Shown here one piece after another: positions 53,441 through 63,327 of a DNA stretch of 64,000 nt. The translations under genes were made by a program, and so were the position numbers. The notes under the pieces were generated by a model. The model had not been told where the DNA came from, made no database searches, and worked only from the letters and a program-made list of their open reading frames with translations. The stretch comes from Gracilaria gracilis (lineage: Eukaryota > Rhodophyta > Florideophyceae > Gracilariales > Gracilariaceae), in the NCBI GenBank assembly GCA_030374805.1, contig JARGSG010000207.1, positions 558,001-622,000 on the forward strand, given 5' to 3'. Each line of letters starts with the position of its first letter. Position 1 is the stretch's first letter.

Positions 53441-54419
53441 CAGCTGCCACCGACTTCTGTTTTCGAATTGTATCGATCACCATCATTTTACTCACTCAGC
53501 TATTAACAACACTCAGTAGTCGTTGCAGGATCGTCAATATGTTTTCTTTCTCCTAAGAAGGAAGTGGTGATCTGGATATGATGTTTTCGGGAGCATTCGT
53601 CGAGTATATCCCGTTTTGTTAAATGGAAGCAAAGAAGTGGCTGCAACCGGAACTACTACCGCCATGATGACGTTTCACTTCTTCAGTTAAAGCAGCAATG
53701 ACAATAATCGAATGCATATTATTCCTCTTTGGAAGCTCATGGATGCTGTAGCAGTTTTTCTGTGCGGTTCATATTCAAACTCTCGTACAGACGATGAACC
53801 ATGTGTATGCTGCTTGGGATCAATGATGCTGTGCAGCAGATACTAAAAAGGTCGAGAAACTGTGGGCTACAGGCCTTCATGAAATCATTCAATGTTCGGT
53901 AAAGATGATGTCTCTTGGGGTTTCTTGTGACTTGTTCTATTGGACTTGGTGGACAACCTCCAAAGTTCAGATTAGGTAAAACATCTGCATTCTGCCTATG
54001 GGCTTCAGTCTCGGGGGGACTAACCTTGTTACCTTCAGTTATTGTGCCGATACTGAACGCTCATTGACTAATGGTCAATGTATTCGTATTCAGTTAGATT
54101 CTTCCTACAGCAGTACGAATCCTGTGGCGTCACAGCCATGAAACCCATTCGATTCTCTTTGTCGAGGAGTTGGTACGGTTATGATTCGTACCTGTTTTGG
54201 CATAGACCTTGATATTTGCATAAAAAAAGGGACCAAACGCAATGGGCAACTGGTCTTGCGAACGTCATTCGCATCAACTCATCATAATTGTTCAGGAAAT
54301 AGGGATTAAGCACTATCAGCAGAGGGAGCGTACTTACCTTCAAAGAGCACCGAAGCATCGCGTTTCCGACTCAAGACTGAGGAAGACAGTGCTTGAGTGC
54401 AAATACAGCCGCACGAGAG
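53441..54419. other. Intergenic, nothing recognised
   Basis: About 1 kb with only short frames. No RNA gene or repeat identified. It may contain non-coding exons of the next gene. Confidence 0.35.
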
Positions 54420-55418
54420 ATGGAAGATCTAACAAGCGTTCCCCTGGCAACATTCGTCAGGTCAAACCCTCCCAAACCGCTCTCTCAATCCCTGCAACCA
54501 ATCAGCTCAGAAGATTTGAAGGTTTTTCATGAAGCTGTCTTAGCTAGAGGGGCGGTATCTGTACTCCTTGCTGCAGGAAAAGGCTCACGATTCCAGAGTT
54601 CTTATCCGAAAGTTATCCACCCGTTTGCTGCGAAACCCTTGGCACAGCATGCGTTAGATGCAGCAGAACAATCTACCTTACCCGTCGTTGTAATCGTAGG
54701 CCACTCCAAAGAAACAGTTGTGAACGCTCTAAGTTTCCGCAAAGACCAAACTATATTCGTTTGTCAAGATGAACAGATGGGCACAGCACACGCGGTTTAT
54801 CTAGCAGAATGTGCGTTACCTGAGGGTTTTAGAGGTGACGTGATCGTTTCCTATGCTGACAATCCAGGAGTTGATGCTGAACTGGTTAAAGAAGTAATGA
54901 GCACCCATGAGAAGAACAAAGATGCATATGGTGACGCATACGCTGCGATGATTTTGACTGGATCTCGCAAACATGCTGGCCAAGGAGCGAATGCATATGG
55001 TCGAATCGTTCGAAAGGGACGTACAAGGGGACCTATTATCGACATTGTGGAGAAGAAAACTATTTCGAAACTTGCATTGGACAAGGGGTGTAGGAGGTAT
55101 GGCGGCGAGGAATGGAACCCTGAACAGTTGGATGATATCGATGAGTTTAACTCAGGAATTGTTGTAGCACGAAGTGAAGAATACTATGCAGTTCTTGGTG
55201 AAGTTTTGGGCAGTCAAACAAAGTTCGACCCGCCGAAATACGAGTACTATGCAACGGATTTCGTTAAGGGTCTCGTAGCAAAAGAAAAGGTTTGCGAAGG
55301 ATTTCGAGTTGAAGCGGAGAGCATGTGGAAACTTGAAGGTGCAAACACAGTTGAAGAACTTGAGGAATTGGAGCGAACATATGCAAAGCGTACAGGGCTT
55401 TATGAGCAGCCAAAGTGA
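54420..55418 (+). CDS. GlmU-like nucleotidyltransferase, single domain
   Basis: 332 residues from ATG 54420. The Rossmann-like nucleotidyltransferase domain starts near residue 45 with VSVLLAAGKGSRFQSSYPKV, the LxAGxGTRM-type nucleotide site with its PKV lysine. It continues with QDEQMGTAHAVYLAE and VIVSYADNPGVDAELV, where the Asp matches the metal ligand of GlmU. The C-terminal part has EEYYAVLGEVLG and YEYYATDFVKGLV, matching the YYLTD region. It would join UTP and a sugar 1-phosphate, most simply GlcNAc-1-P. The left-handed beta-helix acetyltransferase domain of bacterial GlmU is absent, and it does not look like the eukaryotic UAP1 family. A bacterial or plastid origin is possible; the true substrate is unknown. 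Confidence 0.78.
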   Translation: MEDLTSVPLATFVRSNPPKPLSQSLQPISSEDLKVFHEAVLARGAVSVLLAAGKGSRFQSSYPKVIHPFAAKPLAQHALDAAEQSTLPVVVIVGHSKETVVNALSFRKDQTIFVCQDEQMGTAHAVYLAECALPEGFRGDVIVSYADNPGVDAELVKEVMSTHEKNKDAYGDAYAAMILTGSRKHAGQGANAYGRIVRKGRTRGPIIDIVEKKTISKLALDKGCRRYGGEEWNPEQLDDIDEFNSGIVVARSEEYYAVLGEVLGSQTKFDPPKYEYYATDFVKGLVAKEKVCEGFRVEAESMWKLEGANTVEELEELERTYAKRTGLYEQPK

Positions 55419-55479
55419 TAGAAGAAGAGTCGGATGATTTGTGCTGCTTTGTAAGCAAGTATGTAGCTCTGGCTGGAGC

Positions 55480-56105
55480 CTAGCTCTGTAACTTTTTGGA
55501 AGCGGCAGATACGGCAGCTGTTGCCGATTGTAGTTCTTGACTGTCTACTATGGCGCTCGTCACATCAGGATCATCCTGTTTGCGTTTGTGAGAACGTTAT
55601 TGAGCAGTACAACAGAAGGTCAGAATTTGATAGGCAGTTGGTGTGTGACTCGCGGCTCACTGCGGTTAACGTACCAACAAGGCCGATAGGTCGTCGACGG
55701 CGTTCGAAAGGCGAGTAGTGGTATCAGGTATCATGCATTGCGTCTCTCCCAAAACATTTTCCTAAACAAAGCGCGACACACAAATCGTTTATACAATGTC
55801 AGATACGACGGGAAAAGGATTTCATCAACACGAAAGATGATTGAAAAGGCTTATACGAACCATTTGCTTGAGCTTTGAGTGGTCATTACTGCAGCGGATT
55901 TGCTCTACTTGTCTTCTGTTGTCCTCGAGCTCTTCATGGTAAGAATCCAACTCCTTGATGATTCTGCAAAAATATACAGCGAGCGCGACGCAGTAAGGGT
56001 TAGAAACGGTTGAGGAGCCAAAATTGTGCAAGAGATTTCTTACCTGTTGACGACTGCGGTCTTGATTTTGAGAGTTCTGAGAGACGGGTGATCTGCCGAT
56101 TTCAT
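55480..56105 (-). CDS. TBCA: Tubulin-binding cofactor A, four exons
   Basis: Exons: 56105-56044, 55963-55861, 55761-55675, 55575-55480; introns 80, 99 and 99 nt, donors GTAAGA, GTTCGT and GTACGT, all acceptors AG. The product is 115 residues. Motifs: LRTLKIKTAVVNRIIKELDS (the family's LKIKTGVVKRL), then EELEDNRRQVEQI, ENVLGETQCMIPDTTTRLSN (family ESRMMIPDCQRRLEAA) and a short C-terminal helix. TBCA is a three-helix-bundle chaperone that holds beta-tubulin before heterodimer assembly. The stop codon lies only 61 bp from that of the convergent nucleotidyltransferase gene. All phases match, so the model is strong. Confidence 0.9.
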
Positions 56106-56153
56106 TTCGTGCGATGGGGAAGAAGGTGACGGGTTGTTGAAGCAGGAAGACGT

Positions 56154-56161
56154 GGCGGGAA
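56154..56161 (-). promoter_or_regulatory. E2F-type site upstream of TBCA
   Basis: TTCCCGCC on the minus strand, 49 bp upstream of the TBCA start codon, fits the E2F consensus. Function is inferred. Confidence 0.4.
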
Positions 56162-56430
56162 TCGTTAAAGTTACCCTTGTATGATATCTAAACGGGGCGC
56201 TGATTAAAATCAAAATTGACGTGGAGGACGAATAAAGGTTTTTGAATTAAAATTTACAGGTTACGCCAAACGCGCCAGCGCGCCATCAGAAATGCAAGCC
56301 GATGCATTGCAGCTGCGTGGGATCAACGAGTAAGATATGATGCCACCGTAATACAGCGGAACAGCCGACGCGCCCGATAGACGTAAACTTTACCCGCCTC
56401 GGTAATATAGAAGGTGCTCCTGTCAGATGC

Positions 56431-56789
56431 TTAGGGAGAGCCTTTGGCAGAACCCTCACGCCGCAAGAAGCGAATGACCTGCGCCAATGCCTGCGGATTG
56501 ACGCCTTCCTCGCACAACGCCTTGATGACAGCAATAGTTTCTCTGTCCAGGCCCTGTAGAAATGCGCACAGCAGAAAGCCCAAATGTCAGCATACATGCT
56601 ATTTAAATGCGTGGTTGTATGAATATGTCATATGAACGTACGGTATCCAAAATGGTTGCTATCTCGGTCAATTCTAACCATGCGGCCGCAAGAAGCATGT
56701 CTACGTTAGAAAAGGGATCAGCATGAGGACGGGCCAGCTTGTAACTTACTGTCCAGAACAGCGGCCTCATCTGCCGCAGAGGCGGGCAT
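56431..56789 (-). CDS. MZT1: Mitotic-spindle organizing protein 1 (GIP1/MOZART1), three exons
   Basis: Exons: 56789-56750 from ATG 56789, 56700-56642, 56553-56431; introns 49 and 88 nt with GTAAGT and GTACGT donors. The product is 73 residues, close to the usual 70-82. It reads an Ala-rich start, WLELTEIATILDTGLDRETI across the second splice, and CEEGVNPQALAQVIRFLRRE, matching the family hallmark ILNTGLD...CExGxNPEALA. MZT1 binds the N-termini of gamma-tubulin complex proteins and activates and recruits the gamma-tubulin ring. It is head-to-head with the E2F gene and next to TBCA, another microtubule gene. Confidence 0.9.
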
Positions 56790-57315
56790 GTCGATTCACG
56801 CTCGTCACAAACGTCCGCAAGCGCCGTCGAGAGCGCGGAACGTTGCGGCCGGGACAAACTTCAAACTTGAATGAGCGCGAGCGCGGGGGAACGTAAGGAG
56901 CGTCGCGGTATAGATTTTACGCAGTGTCCAATGTGGCCACTTTAGACACTCGTGTGTCCCAACAACTGCATCCGCCCAATTCAGCAATGGAGGCAATACA
57001 CGCTGGCTCCGTCGTGGCGCGACTAGCGGCGGCGCGGCAGCAAAGCACGACAAGGCGCTTGGCGCAGATCGCGGTGGCGTGCGCACAGCCACATGCAGTT
57101 AGGGCGACCGGCGGCACGGCGAACAACGCTGTCATGTGAGCACGCAAAGTGGACAGCTATCCAAATTCGAACGCGTTTGCAGGCGCGTTGCGAGCTTGCA
57201 CCGCACACACCACAGCAACGGCGCGTCGGCTCCACCCGCCCGCCGTTGGGCGCGCGCCGCTCCGCGCCGCCGCTCCGCCCCGCCGCCCACAAAAAAAACG
57301 CGTTGTCGACGACAA

Positions 57316-57327
57316 TTTGGCGCCAAA
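57316..57327. promoter_or_regulatory. Palindromic E2F-binding site TTTGGCGCCAAA
   Basis: A perfect 12-bp palindrome, the canonical E2F/DP site, in the GC-rich region between MZT1 and E2F. It lies 371 bp before the E2F start codon and about 530 bp from that of MZT1. It could serve auto-regulation of the E2F gene and cell-cycle control of both genes. Confidence 0.65.
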
Positions 57328-57697
57328 ACGCGCGCGTTGCATTTCCTACAATCACAACCGTGTGCACGTGCCTGAGCCTCATCGCCAGCCCGCCGCTGTG
57401 CCGCGCCCCTCTCCGCCGCCCCGCTCGTCGCGCGTCTGCCCTGCTTGCTCACTTGCGTCGCGTAGCGTGCTCCCCTTTCGCGTGTGTTATCGCGCGTCTT
57501 CCTCGTGCCGTCTTCTCTCTTTGTTCTTCCCCCTCCCTTCTTGCTCTGCCCCCGCTATTGGCTCCCTGCGTGTTGCACGCCGTCCACTTTCTTGGCTTGC
57601 TGCCTCACCTGTTATCGCTCGTCCACGCCTGCCTTGCCCGCTCCCGTGAGCGCGCCTCGCTCCGTCTATCCGCAACGTGGTCGTTGTTCGCCTCTTC

Positions 57698-59866
57698 ATG
57701 GCGCATCAACCGTCCAACGCCGTTCGCTCCTACAAGTCCAAGCAGTCGTCGGGCTCCGGCGAATATTCGAGGAAGGACAAGTCTCTTGGACTACTATGTG
57801 GCAAGTAAGTTTATCATCATTTTGCTCATTTCCTTCTCTCGCTCCGAGCACCTCAATTTCGCCCGCCAGTTTCTGCAATCTACGTCCACCTATCTTCCCC
57901 TTCACATCACCATCATTTCTCTCATTGTCAACCGTTTCACGCTCGGGACTTGAATGCGCGATCGCCGCATCGCTTCCATCCATCAACTCACATTTCTAAC
58001 CACATTTTGTTCATTCTCTCTTATCTGCTTGCTCTGCAAACGTGTTATTTATGCGTTTTGTTTGTGTAATGTGCTGTTTTTCCCATCGTATTGCTACTCG
58101 ATAACGTCACGCTTGCGACACCAAGCTTCGTGCAAGTATATGGTCAGGAAGAAAACCACGAGATTTGTCTGGATGCCGCTGCAACCACTCTAGGGGTAGA
58201 GCGCAGACGCATCTATGACATTGTCAACGTACTTGAGAGTGTGGGCATTGTCACCCGCAAGGCGAAGAACTGCTACATCTGGCGAGGTTTCTCATGTATT
58301 CACTCCAAATTGGCGGATCTGTCGAAGAAGGCTTTCAGCGATCTGTATGGCACACCAGAGGATTTTCGTACCCCTGTTGCATCTCGGAAGAGCTCCAAGA
58401 AGTCTACTGCATCGCGGATAAAGCTGGAATCAGCGCCTCCTAATCTTGACTTGGATGATTCGCTTTCACAATCCCAATCCCAGACCATGTCCCAATCTCA
58501 ATCCCAAAGTCATAAGGTGGGCTCTGTGGGTTCTTCGGTGGAGACAGAGGTTGATATCGATTCTCAACAACCGAGAAGGACTTCAGGTGGATCTCGGAAA
58601 GAAAAATCGTTGGGAGTGCTTTCACAACGGTTTGTTCAATTGTTTCTACTGGCTGGGAACGGGGCGGTTTCACTGGACCAAGCAGCTGTGCAGTTGCTCG
58701 GCAAATCACCGTCTGATCCGCTAGCGGTGAGTCCAGTAGAAGGGGATACAACAAAGCTGTTGAAAACAAAAGTGAGACGTCTTTATGACATTGCAAATAT
58801 ACTCTCATCATTGCGTCTCATTGAAAAAGTACACACGGTGAATCGGAAACCTGCCTTCAAGTGGTTGGGGCCTGAAGCAAGTTCAAATGCGATGACAGCT
58901 CTGCAACAGGGTGGTGCATTGCGCATCAAAGCTGGTGATGAACAGTCGTTGAAACGGTCGGCACGCGCAATTGCTGAGAAAAGCAAACGGGGTACAAAGA
59001 GAAGAAAGTCTTTTACGAGATTCATGAAAGGTGATGGGGAGGCAGAACTAAAGGCAGAACAGAAGAGCCCAACCCAGGCCAACGTGAGTCCCGTCACAGA
59101 TGCGGGCTTGGCAGAAGCTGAGGGCAATGAAGGATTCGACGTGGATACAATGGCCAAGGTGGACTCTGTGCTCGACACTTTTCCGGAGTCGTATGCAAAG
59201 AAATGGCGGGAATATGTGAGTTCTGTAAACTGCATGCTACTGCAAGGGCAGGTACGGCGGGAAAAGGCCTATGAATGCATCTCTAGCCTCCTAAATCAAA
59301 GCATTGGAGCGGAGAACGAGGCTTCTGGAGGGACCAGCGGCAAATGTGACAAGCGAGACAGTGCCCTAGCTACCGACAATGGTTCAAGTTCCCCGGAAGT
59401 GACTGCGGCGGAACAACTGTCGGTCATGGGCACTGGCTCGCAAGTGACTCAGGCTTCTCCGGGTACTGGCTCGTGCGCGGAGAAGCGAGAACATGTCATA
59501 GTGGCTTCGGGGCAAGAAGCACACAAAGACATTGCCGTCCCCGCCGAAGAAAAGCGCACCGACAAGCCGTCAAGCAGTGCTGCGCGAACAGCTGACTCCA
59601 GTTCGAGAACAGGGGCAGAGGGGCCGTTTGCTGTCGACCGGTGGGATAAAGATTTCATCGACAAGTACATGGCCAGGGCGAAGGAGGCAGGCCCGCAACA
59701 CCTTCGCGCCGCTGAAGATTGGTTGTCCACACTGCGGCAATGGCGGGAAATGTGGCAAACTCCGTTTGCATCGTTCAACGTAGCGCCAGTGCACGGGGGT
59801 GCCTCCGCTACGGCGAATGGGGGACATGGGTTGAGTGCGGTGGCGGTTCAAGACAAGGAGAGTTAG
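57698..59866 (+). CDS. Atypical E2F repressor with two DNA-binding domains (E2F7/8/DEL type)
   Basis: Exon 1 57698-57804 from ATG 57698, intron 57805-58125 (GTAAGT donor, CCAAG acceptor), exon 2 58126-59866; 615 residues. DNA-binding domain 1 spans about 24-95: [13 protein letters not shown] over the splice, then [20 protein letters not shown]. Domain 2 spans about 191-280: [16 protein letters not shown], then [21 protein letters not shown] linker rich in Ser-Gln ([16 protein letters not shown]) lies between. No dimerisation or Rb-binding region follows; the rest is disordered. E2Fs with two such domains bind without DP partners and repress S-phase and endocycle genes. The first half-site helix is split by the intron. 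A perfect E2F site lies in its own promoter. Confidence 0.9.
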
Positions 59867-60294
59867 TTAAACAAAAGTGTACATGTTAACGTGAATAGTT
59901 GCTCCGCGCATGCGTGCGGCAAGCAAAATAGCAAAGCTAGAAATACTAACAGGAACTGCGCAGCGCGGCGAGAGCGTCTTACCCATCGTATAAGCTTTCA
60001 CGCATCTTAGCTTTATTGGCCAAAGTCGTTCGCGACTTATCGCGCATATACTCGACGCGCACACGAATGTATTCGCGTATGTATCGCGCATCGAGTGCCT
60101 CTGCGGTTGGCATTGCACTGTAACGTTACGCACGCGGGAGCACAATGAATGGCTTACACTAATGGGGGCAATCCCGAATCCGCCTCCATCGCGGTTTCTG
60201 TCGGCCGTGCAGATGCCTGACAAGAGGCGGCTGCGTCCAACTGTCAATTGCGCGTAATGCGCACCCGTCAAGTAGCTGGTGATCGCCCTCGCGC
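59867..60294. other. Convergent 3' flanks of E2F and ATP sulfurylase genes
   Basis: Repeated short TCGCGCAT-type words near 60040-60095. No gene seen. Confidence 0.35.
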
Positions 60295-61554
60295 TCACGC
60301 CTTCATCGCGTTCTTCGTCTGGTAGTATTGGATCAGGATCTCCGCGGTGGTCGGGCGCATCACGCGTTCGTCAGGCTTCTCGCCTCGGTTCAACATCTCA
60401 CGCACCTTAGTCCCAGAGATGCTCACCGACTTCTTGCCCTTATTATCGGCAACCAGACCGACGCGATTCAATTCCTCAAAGTACGCGGCAAAGCCAACGT
60501 TGACCGTCTTGATTGCCAGCTCTCCTCCCAAGTTGGAGAACACTTCCTGTGCATCAAAGTCACCCCAGATCGGGGATTTGTCATCAAAAGGAGCGTCAGC
60601 GTGCTTGCGGCCAATGATAAAGTTGGTCAAGCCAAGATTCTGGCGATAGATGGCGTGCATCACTGCCTCAGATGGGCCACCATAGAACATTCGCATGTCC
60701 AATCCGGCCAGAGTAACCTGGTCCTTAAGACTCTGGCTCTTTGACTTCCACAGTTCCTCGTCCATGTCTCCCTCCCCAAGGTAACCCTCGTCAATAAGCT
60801 TCGCGTAGGTATCCATCCTGGTCTTTGCAGGGACGTCGTCTCCCTTGAGCTGGCCCACCAAGGGGTTGAGGAAGACACCAATCTTCTTCTCATCGCCCTG
60901 AGCCTTGAGCAGGGACTCAGCGCCATATACGAGGGCATACTCGTGTGCCCTGTGAAGGGGGTTACGTGTCTGGAAGGCAATAGAGGCACCATAGCCCTTC
61001 TTCTCCAAATAAGCCCTCATCTTCGTTGGCGAGAAGATACGCTCCTTGAATTCCCTGTCGTCCTCAAACGGCAAGAGCGAAATCTCACCACCAATCATGG
61101 TGGAGCGATCGTCGGTCATCCACAGGCGAGCGCCAGGGTGGTCGACACGCTCAGTGCCGTACACAGCCTTGATAAAGGCCGCCTTGTCCCACTCGAAGAG
61201 CGAGGAAACCGACAGCACACCAAATACCTTGCTGCCGGACTCTGAGTACAGCGCAACCTTAGCGCCTTCAGGGGAGACGCGCGCCTCCTCAGCAGTGACT
61301 GGTAGGCAGATCGGGATGGTCCAGGCCCATTTGGTGCCGTCGCGCACAATGCACTTGGAGGTGAGCACGGAATCATAGTCGTCCTTGACCATGGGGCCTG
61401 TGAGCGGGGAGAGGGTGCCGTCGGCAATTCTGTAGAGAGAGGTCATGTCGACATCGTTGACGACAACTTTGGGGAGAGTTTCAGCATCTGGGATCTCGGT
61501 GACGATGCGATCAACCAAGTCACCACCCCCGTGCACCGGCGAAATTGTAGCCAT
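60295..61554 (-). CDS. ATP sulfurylase
   Basis: 419 residues from ATG 61554 (MATISPVHGGGDLVDRIVTE). A PUA-like N-terminal domain (LYRIADGTLSPLTGPM, LTSKCIVRDGTKWAWTIPI) precedes the catalytic domain. That domain has the nucleotide motif FQTRNPLHRAHEYALVYGAE near residue 192, GVFLNPLVGQLKGDDVPA, and IIGRKHADAPFDD near 315. The enzyme makes adenosine 5'-phosphosulfate from ATP and sulfate, the first step of sulfate assimilation. There is no APS-kinase domain. The frame is open for 205 codons upstream, including ATG 62010 starting a presequence-like stretch (MITSVGYAFRFAAASRPSRQ), so a longer organelle-targeted form is possible. The shorter start matches the family boundary. Confidence 0.92.
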   Translation of the reverse strand: MATISPVHGGGDLVDRIVTEIPDAETLPKVVVNDVDMTSLYRIADGTLSPLTGPMVKDDYDSVLTSKCIVRDGTKWAWTIPICLPVTAEEARVSPEGAKVALYSESGSKVFGVLSVSSLFEWDKAAFIKAVYGTERVDHPGARLWMTDDRSTMIGGEISLLPFEDDREFKERIFSPTKMRAYLEKKGYGASIAFQTRNPLHRAHEYALVYGAESLLKAQGDEKKIGVFLNPLVGQLKGDDVPAKTRMDTYAKLIDEGYLGEGDMDEELWKSKSQSLKDQVTLAGLDMRMFYGGPSEAVMHAIYRQNLGLTNFIIGRKHADAPFDDKSPIWGDFDAQEVFSNLGGELAIKTVNVGFAAYFEELNRVGLVADNKGKKSVSISGTKVREMLNRGEKPDERVMRPTTAEILIQYYQTKNAMKA

Positions 61555-62359
61555 TGCAAAAAAGAAGGAACGTGAAGCGAAAAGAAAGGCGCTGTGGAAG
61601 AAGTGATGGGCAGCGAAGCTGATGGGTGATCTGGACAGCAAGAGAAGCAAGGAGAGGCGACGACGGAGGCAAGTGGCGGAAGGAAGAAACTGAGAGCGGA
61701 GCGGTGTACAGTGGGAGCGAGTCTGACGGTGGGGACGCGGTCGGGGGGCGGGAAGGCGCGCTTGACGGTGCTGATAAAGAGTGCGGATCAGCGCGGCGCG
61801 CCAATGTAATTCGCAGCTGCAAGTAGATTTGAAGTTAATTTCAGGCGGCATGTGAGGCGGCGTCAGTTTCAGTTCGGGTGGCTGTTTTACGGACCAATCA
61901 CGCGGTTGGGCGGCGGGTGCGCTTGCTGTCGACGCACTGTAGCACCGCCGCTGCCGACTCGGGCGGCTCGCCGCCGCGAAACGAAATGCGTATCCGACTG
62001 ATGTGATCATCGACGCGATGGTGACGGTGACGACATGATCGCGCGCCAAGCGACGGCTGAGCGCGCCGCCGTTTTGCCCGTCTGCCCTGCTGCCAAATAG
62101 ATTATGCGCCGGCAGCGCTTGGGCATCAAAGCGGCCGCCGCGATGATCGCTCGCAGTCACTGTCAGCATTGCATAATTGCCGCGCTGCCTTTAAATTTGT
62201 CTGCACCCCATTAAATTGATTTCCATCACGCAACCAATTGGCGAACAATTCGTCCTCCCCGAGCCCACCCGTGCCGTGCTGCGCCGGATCAACCAACGCA
62301 GCGCACGCGGTTGCACCATCGTGGCCCGATGCCATAGATCAGCTTACTGCCCATTGGTA
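61555..62359. promoter_or_regulatory. Divergent promoter region of ATP sulfurylase and riboflavin kinase
   Basis: A GC-rich bidirectional spacer of about 800 bp, with a pyrimidine-rich leader just before the ATP sulfurylase start on the minus strand. No sharp core element was identified. Confidence 0.4.
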
Positions 62360-63019
62360 ATGCCCGTCGGCAGAGCGCTCTCAGTTTCGACACGCATCCA
62401 AAAAGCTATGGACGCGAGCTCGTCTAAACGCCTTCCAGCCTTCCACACCCCCGCCCCATTCCCCCTTTCGCCCTTTCGCACACAGCAAAGCCTCCCCAGC
62501 TCCCGCCTTCGCACCACAGCAATGTGTCACTCGCAGCTCAGCTTCTCGTCCGTTCAAGCCATAGATTGGCTCCCCAAACCTATAGCCGTCAGCGGGCTCG
62601 TACAACACGGATTCGGCAGAGGCAGTCGCTCTCTTGGAACCCCGACAGCTAATCTACCAGGCTCTCTGTTGGACAATGTCAACAACGCCTCTCGAGACGG
62701 AGTCTATCTCGGCTTCGGCAGAGTGCCCAAGTTTGGCGATGCAGTTGTTAAGATGGTCGCTAGTATTGGGTACAATGTAACGTTTGGTGATGTCAAACAA
62801 CGTGTGTTGGAGGCTCATCTCATGTCTGATATCTTTCAAACCGATTTCTATGGTGAGGAGATGCGCCTCTGTATCGTCGCCTTCATGAGACCAGAGCTCA
62901 AGTTCAATTCTTTGCAGCAACTTGTGGAGCACATCCGCAATGATATAAGCGTTGCTAATCAAGCACTGGATCTTCCACAAGCTCAGCCGTATAGAACACA
63001 TCCCTTACTACTCAGCTGA
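62360..63019 (+). CDS. Riboflavin kinase (monofunctional)
   Basis: 219 residues from ATG 62360; in-frame ATGs at 62408 and 62522 are alternatives, and the frame is open back to 62216. Residues 1-60 are Ser/Pro/Arg-rich and could be a targeting peptide. The flavokinase barrel follows: AVSGLVQHGFGRGSRSLGTP-TAN (the G-x-PTAN motif binding ATP and Mg), DGVYLGFGRVP, SIGYNVTFGDVKQRVLEAHL (with the catalytic Glu of the SIG-N...E-H pattern), and FYGEEMRLCIVAFMRPELKF. It phosphorylates riboflavin to FMN. No FAD-synthetase or phosphatase domain is attached, as in animals and fungi. Subcellular location is uncertain. Confidence 0.85.
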   Translation: MPVGRALSVSTRIQKAMDASSSKRLPAFHTPAPFPLSPFRTQQSLPSSRLRTTAMCHSQLSFSSVQAIDWLPKPIAVSGLVQHGFGRGSRSLGTPTANLPGSLLDNVNNASRDGVYLGFGRVPKFGDAVVKMVASIGYNVTFGDVKQRVLEAHLMSDIFQTDFYGEEMRLCIVAFMRPELKFNSLQQLVEHIRNDISVANQALDLPQAQPYRTHPLLLS

Positions 63020-63327
63020 ACTTGCTTGTTCATCATGATACCCTTGTACTTTTTCCAATGCCAAGCTTACCTGTGCCCTTCCTCGGCGTGTTGGAAACGC
63101 GTCACGCACTCGACCTCATCAGCTGCAAAAATTATCCCTGCCCATTTGTGGTCGCTTCATGTGCGAATGGGTCTACCCCTCATAGCTGCTACACTTGAGT
63201 TCGCACCTGCTCCAACAGAAAACGAACCATGCTGTTTCTATATCTTTCACCGCTTCGATTCGATTCGTCACCATTGCATTGAAACCCGACACAAGAGCTG
63301 AACACAGCTCTCATTCATCACTCCTCG
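63020..63327. other. Convergent 3' flanks, nothing recognised
   Basis: Short stretch between the riboflavin kinase stop and the carrier stop. No motif or RNA gene seen. Confidence 0.35.

Noticed and set aside
56286-56597. 103-codon minus-strand frame over the MZT1 exon
   Set aside because: It is a shadow frame; the MZT1 exon in another frame has family motifs and matching splice phases.
57093-57999. Overlapping long frames on both strands in the E2F/MZT1 intergenic region
   Set aside because: GC-rich, low-complexity Arg/Ala/Pro translations with no motif. They are explained by base composition; the real E2F exon 1 uses a different frame at 57698.
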